Source of the DNA: Hyphomicrobiales bacterium
GTDB lineage: Bacteria > Pseudomonadota > Alphaproteobacteria > Rhizobiales > Beijerinckiaceae
Direction: 5' to 3'
Length of the DNA: 64,000 nt
NCBI GenBank assembly: GCA_900470775.1
Contig: UCBZ01000003.1
Location: 1-64,000, forward strand
Part shown: one piece after another, positions 8,746-16,542 of the stretch
Layout of the letters: the number at the start of each line of letters is the position of its first letter
Numbering within the stretch: position 1 is the stretch's first letter
Translations under genes and position numbers: made by a program
Notes under the pieces: generated by a model
Databases searched by the model: none
What the model was told of the DNA's origin: nothing
Seen by the model: the letters and a program-made list of their open reading frames with translations, nothing else

Positions 8746-9852
8746 TCAGCCCCAGACCTCCCTGGCCGTCTCGACGATCAGTTCGAGCTTCCGCCACTGC
8801 TCGTCCTCGGCCAGCGTGTTGCCTTCCTCGGTCGAGGCGAAGCCGCATTGCGGCGACAGGCAGAGCTGGTCGAGCGAGACGAATTTCGACGCCTCGTCGA
8901 TGCGCCGCTTGAGATCATCCTTGCTCTCCAGCACACCGGTCTTCGAGGTGACGAGGCCGAGCACGACATGCTTGCCCTTGGGCAGGAAGCGCAGCGGTTC
9001 GAAGCCCCCCGAGCGGTCGTTGTCCCATTCCATGAAATAGCCGTCGACGGGCATGGTGTTGAACAGCACGTCGGCGATCGGCTCGTAGCCGCCGGACGCG
9101 ATGAAGGTTGAGCGGAAATTGCCGCGGCAGAGATGCATGGTGATGGAAAGATCGGCCGGCTTGTCCTTGAGCGCCGCCTGCACCATGCCGGCATAGATCT
9201 CGGGCTGATGCTCGGGATCGTCGCCGCGCTCGCGCAGCATCTCGCGCTGGGCTGGATCGCAGAGATAGGCAAATGAGATGTCGTCGAGCTGCAGATAGCG
9301 GCAGCCGGCATCGTAGAAGGCGTGGACCGCGCCGTTATAGGCGGCGCCGACATCGGCATAGAACGCCTCCATCTGCGGATAGACGCCCATGTTGATCATC
9401 TTCCGCCCGCCCCGGTAATGCAGCATGGACGGGCCGGGAATGGTCATCTTCGGGGTCGAGCCCGCCGCGACATTGTCCTTCAGGAATTTGAAGTGCTCGA
9501 TCATCGGATGGCCGCTGAAGCTGACCTTGCCGACGATCCGCAGCGACTTGGCGATGCCGACACCGCCCTTGAAGTTCATGCCGGAATCGGCGGTGATGGC
9601 CTCGACGCCGTCGAGCTCCTCCATGAAGTCGAAATGCCAGTAGGCCCGGCGGAACTCGCCATCGGTGATGCCCTGCAGGCCGATCGCCTCCTGCTTTCCG
9701 ATCAGCTTGACGATCTCGGCATCCTCGATCGCCTTGAAGGCGGCATCGTCGAGGGTACCAGCTGCATGCTTCTCGCGGGCATCCTTGAGCGGTGCGCTGC
9801 GCAGCAGGCTGCCGACCATGTCGGCGCGGAAGGGAGGGGTGGTTCTGGTCAT
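8746..9852 (-). CDS. Cobalamin-independent methionine synthase-like methyltransferase (MetE C-terminal domain only)
   Basis: This 368-residue single-domain protein of the UROD/MetE-like family (YxjG/core-MetE type) lacks the N-terminal half of true MetE. All four zinc ligands of the MetE catalytic domain are recognisable: H240 and C242 (MHLCRGN), E275 (GYFMEWDND) and C336 (PQCGFAS). It should therefore be an active zinc thiol methyltransferase; the methyl donor is unknown, because such short forms can use donors other than methyltetrahydrofolate polyglutamate. Its ATG overlaps the livF stop by 4 bases, so it is the last gene of the Liv-type operon, which suggests that the imported compound carries or feeds a methyl group, or is a methionine precursor. 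Confidence 0.85.
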   Translation of the reverse strand: MTRTTPPFRADMVGSLLRSAPLKDAREKHAAGTLDDAAFKAIEDAEIVKLIGKQEAIGLQGITDGEFRRAYWHFDFMEELDGVEAITADSGMNFKGGVGIAKSLRIVGKVSFSGHPMIEHFKFLKDNVAAGSTPKMTIPGPSMLHYRGGRKMINMGVYPQMEAFYADVGAAYNGAVHAFYDAGCRYLQLDDISFAYLCDPAQREMLRERGDDPEHQPEIYAGMVQAALKDKPADLSITMHLCRGNFRSTFIASGGYEPIADVLFNTMPVDGYFMEWDNDRSGGFEPLRFLPKGKHVVLGLVTSKTGVLESKDDLKRRIDEASKFVSLDQLCLSPQCGFASTEEGNTLAEDEQWRKLELIVETAREVWG

Positions 9853-10634
9853 GGATTTGTCCTCGGTTCGATCGTGGTCTCGGCGCGCATCACGCGTTTG
9901 ATGCGGGCGGGTTTTTCGGCAACGGAGAGATGCGCGGCCATCGCCGCTTCGTCTGCCAGCAGTACGTCGGAGCGAGCGGCGTAAACGATCGCGCCCCGGT
10001 CAAGAATGATCGCCTCATCGGTGAAGGGCAGGATCTTGCGCGCCTTCTGCTCGACCAGGATCGTGGTCAGCCCGTCCTCGCGGTTCAGCCTTGCGATCGT
10101 CGCCAGCAGCTCGTCGACGATGATCGGCGCCAGACCCTCCAGCGGCTCGTCGAGCAGGAGCAGCTTCGGGTCGAGCATCAGCGCCCGCGCGACCGCCAGC
10201 ATCTGCTGCTCGCCGCCCGAAAGCTGGTTGCCGAGATTGCGCCTGCGCTCCTCGAGGCGCGGGAACAGGCTATAGGCGCGTGCCACGCTCCAGCCGCTGC
10301 CGCGCTGCACGGCGGTCAGGTTTTCCTCGACGGTCAGCGAGCGGAAGATGTTGCGCTCCTGCGGCACCCAGCCGACGCCAATCGCGGCGCGCTTCTCCGG
10401 CGGCAGGCGCGTGATATCCTCGCCGTTGAAGCGGATGCTGCCCGCGACATGGCGCGTCAGCCCCATGATGGTGTCGATCAGCGTGGTCTTGCCGGTGCCG
10501 TTGCGGCCGAGCAGCGCCAGCGCCGCGCCCTCGGCCAGCGCCAGCGACAGGCCGTTGATCACGATGGCGTCGCGATAGCCGGCGACCAGCCCATCGATCT
10601 CGAGCAGCCCGGCAGAGGCGGGGAGATCAGGCAT
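9849..10634 (-). CDS. livF: Branched-chain amino acid-type ABC transporter ATPase LivF
   Basis: This 261-residue ATPase is of the HAAT (hydrophobic amino acid) family. It has Walker A GRNGTGKTT, signature LSGGEQQMLAVARAL, Walker B LLLLDEPLEGL and the usual Q-loop (WVPQERNIF). It overlaps livG by 8 bases and the methyltransferase gene by 4, so translation is coupled. In this family the substrate can be aliphatic amino acids, urea, amides or aromatic acids. The nearby anthranilate-type catabolic genes make an aromatic substrate plausible, but that is inference. Confidence 0.92.
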   Translation of the reverse strand: MPDLPASAGLLEIDGLVAGYRDAIVINGLSLALAEGAALALLGRNGTGKTTLIDTIMGLTRHVAGSIRFNGEDITRLPPEKRAAIGVGWVPQERNIFRSLTVEENLTAVQRGSGWSVARAYSLFPRLEERRRNLGNQLSGGEQQMLAVARALMLDPKLLLLDEPLEGLAPIIVDELLATIARLNREDGLTTILVEQKARKILPFTDEAIILDRGAIVYAARSDVLLADEAAMAAHLSVAEKPARIKRVMRAETTIEPRTNP

Positions 10635-11394
10635 GCAAATCCTCCCCCAGATAAACCGCCTTCACCCGCGGATCGGTCGAAATCTCCTCAACGCTGCCCT
10701 CGGCGAAAAGCTGCCCCTGCACCAGCACCGAGATGCGGTCGGCGAAGGAGAACACCAGCTCCATATCGTGCTCGATCAGCAGCACGGTAACGTCGTCGGG
10801 CAGCGCCTCGACGCTGTCGAGCACGTCGTGGCGCTCATCCTCGGGCACGCCGGCGGCCGGCTCGTCGAGCAGCAGCAGCGACGGCCTGCAGGCCATGGCG
10901 AGCGCGATTTCGAGCAGGCGCTGCTTGCCATAGGGCAAGGTCGCGGTCCGCCGCGTCATCAGGCCGCCGAGCTTCATGCGCAGGAGCAGGGCCTCGGCCT
11001 CGTCGATCACGGCGCTGTTCTGGCCGACACGGCTCCACCAGCGCGCACCGGCACCCTGCCGCTCGGCGATGGCGAGGCCGACCGTCTCGATGGGCGAGAG
11101 GTCGGAAAAGAGCTGGTTGATCTGATAGGTCCGCGCCATGCCGCGCCTGACCCGGCCCTGCTGGCTGACGCCGGTGACGTCCTCGCCCATCAGCGCGATC
11201 GTCCCGGCGCTGACCGGCAGCACGCCGGTCAGCAGGTTGATGAAGGTGGTCTTGCCGGCGCCGTTGGGGCCGATCAGCGCATGGCGGGCGCCGCGCGCGA
11301 CGCTGAGCGAGATGTCGGAATTGGCCTTGAAGCCGCCGAAGGATTTGCTCAGGCCGAGCGTCTGCAAAGCGGGTGCGCTTGCTAGGGCGATCAT
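10627..11394 (-). CDS. livG: Branched-chain amino acid-type ABC transporter ATPase LivG
   Basis: This 255-residue ATPase has Walker A GPNGAGKTT, signature region LPYGKQRLLEIALAM, Walker B LLLLDEPAAGV and switch LIEHDMELVF. The LivG-type C-terminal ending (AEGSVEEISTDPRVKAVYLG) is complete. The start overlaps the livM stop by 4 bases (ATGA). It forms the ATPase pair with LivF. Confidence 0.92.
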   Translation of the reverse strand: MIALASAPALQTLGLSKSFGGFKANSDISLSVARGARHALIGPNGAGKTTFINLLTGVLPVSAGTIALMGEDVTGVSQQGRVRRGMARTYQINQLFSDLSPIETVGLAIAERQGAGARWWSRVGQNSAVIDEAEALLLRMKLGGLMTRRTATLPYGKQRLLEIALAMACRPSLLLLDEPAAGVPEDERHDVLDSVEALPDDVTVLLIEHDMELVFSFADRISVLVQGQLFAEGSVEEISTDPRVKAVYLGEDLHA

Positions 11395-12434
11395 GATCGG
11401 CGCGCTCCGAGCCGGCGCAGCAGCGGCGCGAAGGGACGCGCCAGCGCGGCCATCAGCCGGTCGCGGCCGATCAGCACGAGGATCACCAGGATGAAGCCCA
11501 TCCAGAAGATCCAGTAGGCCGGTGTCATCGCCGACAGCGTGTCCTTCATCAGCTTGAAGGCGATCGCGCCGATCAGCCCGCCATAGAGATAGCCGGAGCC
11601 GCCGATGACCAGCACCAGCAGCGCATCGGCCGAGCGGGCGAAATCGAGCACCTCCAGCGAGACGAACTGCGTCGTCTGGGTCAGAAGCGCGCCGGCCATG
11701 CCGGCATAGACCGCCGCCAGCGTATAGATCGCGACGATCCGCCGGTTGGGCGCGATGCCGATCGTGGCGGCGCGCAGGCGGTTGTCCTTCAGGGCCTTGA
11801 GCGACAACCCGAAGGGCGAATGCACGATCCGCCGCGCCAGCAAAAACAGCAGGAAGGCCGTCGTCAGGCTGTAGACATAGGCCGTGGTCCCGGCGAAATC
11901 GAAGTCGAAACGCCTCAGGATCGGCCCGACCGAGACGCCGAGCAGCCCATCGGCGCCGCCGGTGAGCCAGTCGAGCCGGTTGGCAAGTTCGTGAAGGATG
12001 AGCGCGACCCCCAGTGTCACCATCAGCCGGGTCAGGTCGGTGCCGCGCAGGATCATGAAGCTCGTCAGCAGGCCGACGCAGCCGGCGATGGCGCCCGACA
12101 GCACGAGCCCGGTCACAGGCTCCGAAATACCGTGCTTGGCCAACAGGCCCGCCGCATAGGCGCCGACGCCGAAGAAGGCGGCGTGTCCCAGCGAGACGAT
12201 GCCAGCATAGCCGAGGATCAGGTCGAGCGAGAGCGCAAACAGTCCGAGGATCGCGATCTCGTTCAGCAGCAGGTGGCGATTGGGCAGCAGAAGGATCAGC
12301 CCGAAGGCACTGAGCCAGAACAGGATTTCGGGCCAGCGCCAGGCGGATTTCGCAACCAGGAAGGCGGCCGGGGACAGCGGCTCGGCCGCCGCTTGCGTTT
12401 CAACGACCACCGCTGCCGGAAGCGTCTTCGCCAT
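11391..12434 (-). CDS. livM: Branched-chain amino acid-type ABC transporter permease LivM
   Basis: This 347-residue inner-membrane permease has the family's conserved segments LSLDLILGYAGIVSLGHAAFFGVGAY and the cytoplasmic loop SLKALKDNRLRAATIGI that contacts the ATPase. The start at 12434 lies 2 bases after the livH stop. The same frame is open further upstream over livH, but translation of that part is not LivM-like. About 40 N-terminal residues (MAKTLPAAVVVETQAAAEPL) precede the first membrane helix, somewhat longer than average. It pairs with LivH. Confidence 0.92.
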   Translation of the reverse strand: MAKTLPAAVVVETQAAAEPLSPAAFLVAKSAWRWPEILFWLSAFGLILLLPNRHLLLNEIAILGLFALSLDLILGYAGIVSLGHAAFFGVGAYAAGLLAKHGISEPVTGLVLSGAIAGCVGLLTSFMILRGTDLTRLMVTLGVALILHELANRLDWLTGGADGLLGVSVGPILRRFDFDFAGTTAYVYSLTTAFLLFLLARRIVHSPFGLSLKALKDNRLRAATIGIAPNRRIVAIYTLAAVYAGMAGALLTQTTQFVSLEVLDFARSADALLVLVIGGSGYLYGGLIGAIAFKLMKDTLSAMTPAYWIFWMGFILVILVLIGRDRLMAALARPFAPLLRRLGARRS

Positions 12435-12436
12435 CG

Positions 12437-13291
12437 TTAGCGTCCCCGCGCGAACAGGCCCTGCGGCCTGATCATCAGCACGGCGAGCATCATCGCATAG
12501 ATGATGAAGGCGCCGAGCTGCGGCACGAGATATTTGCCCATGACGTCGGCGACGCCGAGCAGCAGGGCCGCCAGCAGCGGCCCGGTCAGGCTCGACGTGC
12601 CGCCGACCGTGACGACGATCAGGAAGTAGAGCATGAATTTGAGCGGGAAGGTGGGGTCGAGCCCGACGATCTCGGCCCCGAGCGCGCCGCCGAGCCCCGC
12701 CAGCCCCGAGCCGAAGGCGAAGGTGATCGCGAAGACCTTGCCGACCGGAATGCCCAGGCCGCGCGCGACGCGCCGGTCGTCGACGGCGGCGCGCAGCTGG
12801 CTGCCGAAGCGCGTCTTCGCCAGCACCCATTGCAGGCCCAGCGCCATCAGCCCGCAGATCACCACGATGAAGAGCCGATAGATCCCGATCCCGACCTCGC
12901 CAAACATGATGCGGCCCTGCAGCCAGGCCGGCAGGCGCACGCTCTGCTGCTGCGAGCCCATCAGCCAGTCCGTCGCCGCGATCGCCATGAAGACCAGCCC
13001 GATCGAGAACAGCACCTGGTCGAGATGGCTGCGCTCATACATGTGGCGGTAGAGCAGGCGTTCGGCCGCAAGCCCGAGCGCTGCGCTGAACAGGAAGGCG
13101 AGCGGCAGGCAGGCCAGGAACGGCAGCCCGAACCGGTTCATCAGCACGACCGTCGCATAGCCGCCGGCCATGGCGAAGGCGCCATGCGCCAGGTTGACGA
13201 AGTTCATCAGCCCCAGCGTGACCGCAAGCCCCGCCGCCAGCACGAAGAGCAGCATGCCATAGGCGACGCCGTCGAACAGGATGGTCAGCAA
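12437..13291 (-). CDS. livH: Branched-chain amino acid-type ABC transporter permease LivH
   Basis: This 284-residue permease has the family opening (LFDGVAYGMLLFVLAAGLAVTLGLMNFVNLAHGAF) and the cytoplasmic EAA-like loop (LRAAVDDRRVARGLGIPVGKVF). About eight hydrophobic segments are visible. It follows the binding-protein gene after a 168-bp gap that holds a palindromic repeat, so the binding protein and membrane parts are probably produced at different levels from one transcript. Confidence 0.92.
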   Translation of the reverse strand: MLTILFDGVAYGMLLFVLAAGLAVTLGLMNFVNLAHGAFAMAGGYATVVLMNRFGLPFLACLPLAFLFSAALGLAAERLLYRHMYERSHLDQVLFSIGLVFMAIAATDWLMGSQQQSVRLPAWLQGRIMFGEVGIGIYRLFIVVICGLMALGLQWVLAKTRFGSQLRAAVDDRRVARGLGIPVGKVFAITFAFGSGLAGLGGALGAEIVGLDPTFPLKFMLYFLIVVTVGGTSSLTGPLLAALLLGVADVMGKYLVPQLGAFIIYAMMLAVLMIRPQGLFARGR

Positions 13292-13331
13292 AGGCAGGGG
13301 CTCCGGAACTGCGGACTTAAATCATGGCGCC

Positions 13332-13432
13332 GTCATCCCGGGCGCAGCGAAGCGGAGACCCGGGATCCATTCCTGAACGGTTCAGGCATGGATCCCGGAT
13401 CGGCGCCGCTGACGCGGCTTGTCCGGGATGAC
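13332..13432. repeat. Palindromic intergenic repeat between binding-protein and livH genes
   Basis: This 101-bp element starts gtcatcccgggcgcagcgaa and ends gtccgggatgac, with the inner pair cctgaacgg/ttcagg flanked by gatccat and atggatc. Read on the minus strand it matches the copy at 41539-41636. It sits at the binding-protein/permease junction of the Liv operon. Confidence 0.85.
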
Positions 13433-13459
13433 GGCATTTCGGGAAACGCCGTCAGGTCG

Positions 13460-14647
13460 TCACTTCGCGGCCTTCACCGGGTCCGGCACGGCCTCGAAGG
13501 TCGAAAACTCGACATTGTAGAGCTGCCCATCGACCTTCTCGACCTTGCGGACATAGACGTTCTGGACGATGTCGCGGGTCTTGGCGTCGATCGAGATCGG
13601 CCCGCGCGGGCTGGTCCAGGCCATGCCCTTCATCGCCTCGACCAGCGCGGTGCCGTCGGTCGCGCCATTGGTCTTTTTCAGCGCCTCATAGATCAGGTGC
13701 ATGCCGTCCCAGCCGCCGACCGCCATGAAGTTCGGCCGCGTATTGGCCGCCTTGCGGAAGGCCTCGACGAAGGCCTTGTTCTCCGCGGACGGATGCGCCG
13801 CCGAATAGTGATGTGTGGTGATGGTGCCGAGCGCGACGTCGCCCATGCTGTCGACGATATCGTCATCGGTGACGTCGCCGGTTGCGATCAGCCGCACGCC
13901 CGACTTGTCGAGCCCACGCTCGACGAACTGCTTCATGAACTGCGAGCCCGCGCCCGAGGGCACGAAGACGAAGAGTGCGTCAGGCTTGGTGTCGGCGACG
14001 CGCTGCAGGAAGGGCGAGAAATCGGGATTGCGCAGGGGGATGCGGACTTCGCCGACAACCTCGCCGCCAGCAGCGGTGAGGCGGTCCTTGAAGGCCTTCT
14101 CGGCGTCGATGCCGGGGCCATAATCGGAGACCAGCGTCATCGCCTTCTTGACGCCGTTCTTCGCGGCCCAGTCCGCGATGCCGATCGTCACCTGCGGCAG
14201 GGTGAAGGAGGTCCGCACCACGAAGGGCGACTGCTCGGTGATCGAGGACGTCGCCGCCGCCATCACGATCAGCGGCGTCTTCGACTGCGTCGCCAGCGGC
14301 GCGACGGCAAAGGCGAGCGGAGTCAGCCCGAAACCGGCGAGAAAGGAGACCTTGTCGTTGACGAGAAGCTCCTGCGCGATGCGGCGCGTCACGTCGGGGG
14401 TGCCGGTGTCGTCCTTGACGATCAACTCGATCGTCTTGCCGGCGACGGTCGCGCCCTTCTGGGCCATGTAGAGTTTGGCGGCGGCCTCGATCTGCCGTCC
14501 CGTCGAGGCGAAGGGCCCGGTCATCGGCAGGATCAGCCCGATCTTGACGGTCTGCGCCTGGGCCTGCACCAGCGCAGGCGCCAGCAAGGCCGCAGCGCTA
14601 CCCAGCGCGATCAAGGCGCGGCGCGAGAACCCGGATGATAGTATCAT
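13460..14647 (-). CDS. Liv-type ABC transporter periplasmic binding protein
   Basis: This 395-residue periplasmic ligand-binding protein of the Leu/Ile/Val (Peripla_BP_6) family has a signal peptide (SRRALIALGSAAALLAPALVQAQA). The mature start VKIGLILPMTGPFASTG is typical. The ATG at 14647 is preceded by GGGAGG with a 5-base spacer, so the start is firm. It is the first gene of the operon with livH, livM, livG, livF and the MetE-like gene. The promoter side carries a GTGCGA-TTA-TCGCAC palindrome, and the gene is divergent from an SDR gene. The ligand is unknown; aromatic acids are candidates because of the anthranilate-type genes 2 kb away. Confidence 0.92.
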   Translation of the reverse strand: MILSSGFSRRALIALGSAAALLAPALVQAQAQTVKIGLILPMTGPFASTGRQIEAAAKLYMAQKGATVAGKTIELIVKDDTGTPDVTRRIAQELLVNDKVSFLAGFGLTPLAFAVAPLATQSKTPLIVMAAATSSITEQSPFVVRTSFTLPQVTIGIADWAAKNGVKKAMTLVSDYGPGIDAEKAFKDRLTAAGGEVVGEVRIPLRNPDFSPFLQRVADTKPDALFVFVPSGAGSQFMKQFVERGLDKSGVRLIATGDVTDDDIVDSMGDVALGTITTHHYSAAHPSAENKAFVEAFRKAANTRPNFMAVGGWDGMHLIYEALKKTNGATDGTALVEAMKGMAWTSPRGPISIDAKTRDIVQNVYVRKVEKVDGQLYNVEFSTFEAVPDPVKAAK

Positions 14648-14663
14648 CTTAACCTCCCAATAT

Positions 14664-14697
14664 GTGCGATTATCGCACTATTATTCTGATTTCGCAC
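14664..14697. promoter_or_regulatory. Operator-like palindrome plus half-site in divergent Liv/SDR promoter region
   Basis: A perfect inverted repeat (GTGCGA at 14664-14669, TCGCAC at 14673-14678, spacer TTA) is followed by a further TCGCAC half-site at 14692-14697, 19 bases on. It lies 17 bases upstream of the Liv binding-protein start codon, in the 210-bp region shared with the divergent SDR gene. A dimeric repressor could control both, but no regulator gene is adjacent. Confidence 0.5.
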
Positions 14698-14857
14698 AAC
14701 TTTCGACGGCCGGCACGCCACTGTCAATCGGACGATAGACCACATCCGGTGCCAGCGGACATTCCCTTTGGGCGGGCATTCCCTCGCGGAGTTTCAACGG
14801 CTATCAGCGTGGCATGATGCGCTGCGATCGCGCTGCGCCAACGCGATGGAGAAAACC

Positions 14858-15643
14858 ATGGATCTCGGCCTTCACGACAAGCGCGCGCTGGTGCTGGGTG
14901 CGAGCCGCGGTCTCGGTGCTGCCATCGCCCGCACGCTCGCAGCCGAGGGCGCCTCGGTGATCGCCGCCGCGCGCAATGTCGCCGCGACCGATGCCTGGGT
15001 CAGCCAGTGCCCCGAGGAGGTGCGCGGCCGCATCTTCGCGGCGAGCCTCGACCTGTCCGATCTCGCCTCGGTCGATTCGCTGGTCGGCGTGCTCAGGGAT
15101 GCCGGTGGCGTCGATATCCTGATCGGCAATTCGGGCGGCCCACCGCCGGCCGAGGCACGCGAGGCCGGCCGCGACGACTGGCTGAAACATTTCGAGGCGA
15201 TGGCCGCCAATCTCTTCCATCTGGCGCAGGGCGTGCTGCCGGGCATGGTCGAACGCGGCTTCGGCCGGATCATCACCATCGCCTCGTCGGGCGTCGAGCA
15301 GCCGATCCCGCGGCTCGCACTGTCGAACGGCATCCGCGCCGCCGTGGTCGGCTGGTCCAAGACGCTGGCCGCAGAGGTTGCCGGTCAAGGCGTCACGGTC
15401 AATGTCGTACTTCCCGGCCGCATCCACACCGAGCGGGTCGACCAGCTCGACAAAGCCGCCGCCGATCGTGCCGGCACCACGCCCGAGCAGGCAGCCAAGA
15501 CCTCGCAGGCGACGATTCCGGCCGGCCGCTACGGCACCGCGCAGGAATTCGCCGATGTCGTGACCTTCCTCGCCAGCGAGAAGGCGAGCTATGTCACGGG
15601 CGCCAAGATCCGCATCGACGGCGGCGCGACGCGCGGCATCTGA
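14858..15643 (+). CDS. SDR-like oxidoreductase lacking the catalytic Tyr/Lys motif
   Basis: This 261-residue protein has a short-chain dehydrogenase fold. The cofactor loop is ASRGLGAAIA, the NNAG-type motif is GNSGG, and the C-terminus KIRIDGGATRGI is typical. The active site is unusual: where SDRs have YxxxK, this protein reads LSNGI (in RLALSNGIRAAVVG), so both tyrosine and lysine are replaced, while the serine (IASSG) remains. This resembles the BKR-like SDR subgroup without a perfect catalytic tetrad. The ATG at 14858 is chosen because GGAGA sits 5 bases upstream; an ATG 12 bases earlier contains that site. It is divergent from the Liv operon. It may bind a nucleotide or acyl ligand without classical ketoreductase chemistry. 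Confidence 0.85.
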   Translation: MDLGLHDKRALVLGASRGLGAAIARTLAAEGASVIAAARNVAATDAWVSQCPEEVRGRIFAASLDLSDLASVDSLVGVLRDAGGVDILIGNSGGPPPAEAREAGRDDWLKHFEAMAANLFHLAQGVLPGMVERGFGRIITIASSGVEQPIPRLALSNGIRAAVVGWSKTLAAEVAGQGVTVNVVLPGRIHTERVDQLDKAAADRAGTTPEQAAKTSQATIPAGRYGTAQEFADVVTFLASEKASYVTGAKIRIDGGATRGI

Positions 15644-15676
15644 CGAAAACTTCGAAGCCAGGCAAGGTCTAGGGAG

Positions 15677-15703
15677 CGCCGGCCAGCCTTCTGCTGACCG
15701 GCG
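15677..15703. terminator. Hairpin between convergent genes
   Basis: An 11-base stem (CGCCGGCCAGC / GCTGACCGGCG, one wobble or mismatch) with a 5-base loop lies between the convergent SDR and EF-hand genes. It lacks a strong T run on either side, so it may be a weak bidirectional terminator. Confidence 0.45.
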
Positions 15704-15721
15704 TTCATAGGGCGGGCTGGC

Positions 15722-16372
15722 TCAGGCCGCCTGCGAATAGGCCGTGCCGGACGCGTTCGACGCGCCGAGCTGGTAGGTGCTGTCATAGGCCTGCGAGGCG
15801 CTGGACGGCGGTAGGCCAGGCGGCGGACCGGGCGGCCGGCCGCGTTTTTCGAGCGTCTGCTGGAACGCGCTCTGCTCCTCCTTCGAGACCGAGCCGTCCT
15901 TGTCGGAATCGATCGCCTCGAACAGCTTGCTCAGCATGTCGCTCGAGCTTTGCGTGCCCGAGGAGAGCGCAGAGAGGAACTCGTCCTTGGCGATGCTGCC
16001 GTCGGAGTTGGCATCGAGCTGGGCGAAGGCGTCCTCGCTGTCGCTGCTGTCGCTCGCTTTTTCGGTCTGGCTGGTGCCTTCGCTCTGAAGCCCGAACAGG
16101 AAGGATTGTAGCGTCTGCTGGGCCTTTTCGGCCTTCGCCTTGAAGGCGTCGGACTCCTCCTTGGTGACTGATCCGTCGCTGTCGGAATCGATCGCCTTGA
16201 AGAGCTCCTCGCTCCTGGCGCTGGCCTTGACGCTATCGGTGCCCTTCGGGGCGCCGGCCTTGAACTCGTCGAGGCTGAGCGCACCGCTGGCGTCGCTGTC
16301 GAGCGTGTCGAAGCTCGGTGGTTTGGGCGGTGGCGGGCGGTGTCCGCCGCCGACGCCGCTGATGCTGGACAT
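15722..16372 (-). CDS. Four-EF-hand calcium-binding protein
   Basis: This 216-residue acidic, serine-rich protein has four canonical EF-hand loops: DSDASGALSLDE (25-36), DSDSDGSVTKEE (62-73), DANSDGSIAKDE (120-131) and DSDKDGSVSKEE (155-166). All keep acidic residues at positions 1 and 12 and a glycine at position 6, except that loop 1 has S-G at 5-6. They form two pairs separated by a linker rich in Ser, Asp and Glu. Proline-rich stretches flank the domain (HRPPPPKPP and RGRPPGPPPGLPP). No signal peptide or membrane helix is visible. ATG 16372 is preferred over a GTG at 16378 because GGAG lies 8 bases upstream. Probably a calcium sensor or buffer; targets unknown. Confidence 0.85.
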   Translation of the reverse strand: MSSISGVGGGHRPPPPKPPSFDTLDSDASGALSLDEFKAGAPKGTDSVKASARSEELFKAIDSDSDGSVTKEESDAFKAKAEKAQQTLQSFLFGLQSEGTSQTEKASDSSDSEDAFAQLDANSDGSIAKDEFLSALSSGTQSSSDMLSKLFEAIDSDKDGSVSKEEQSAFQQTLEKRGRPPGPPPGLPPSSASQAYDSTYQLGASNASGTAYSQAA

Positions 16373-16542
16373 GGTCACGTCTCCATCGCGTCACCGCCGG
16401 ATGGCGGCGTGGAGAGTTTCGACCCTGAGTCCATGCCTGAAGGATAAAATGGCCGCCCGGGGTGCCAACATCTTGGTTACGGCAGGTTTCGTGTTTCAGG
16501 CCTGGAAACAGCCGGAAACACAATCGTCACGCCGATGTGGCG

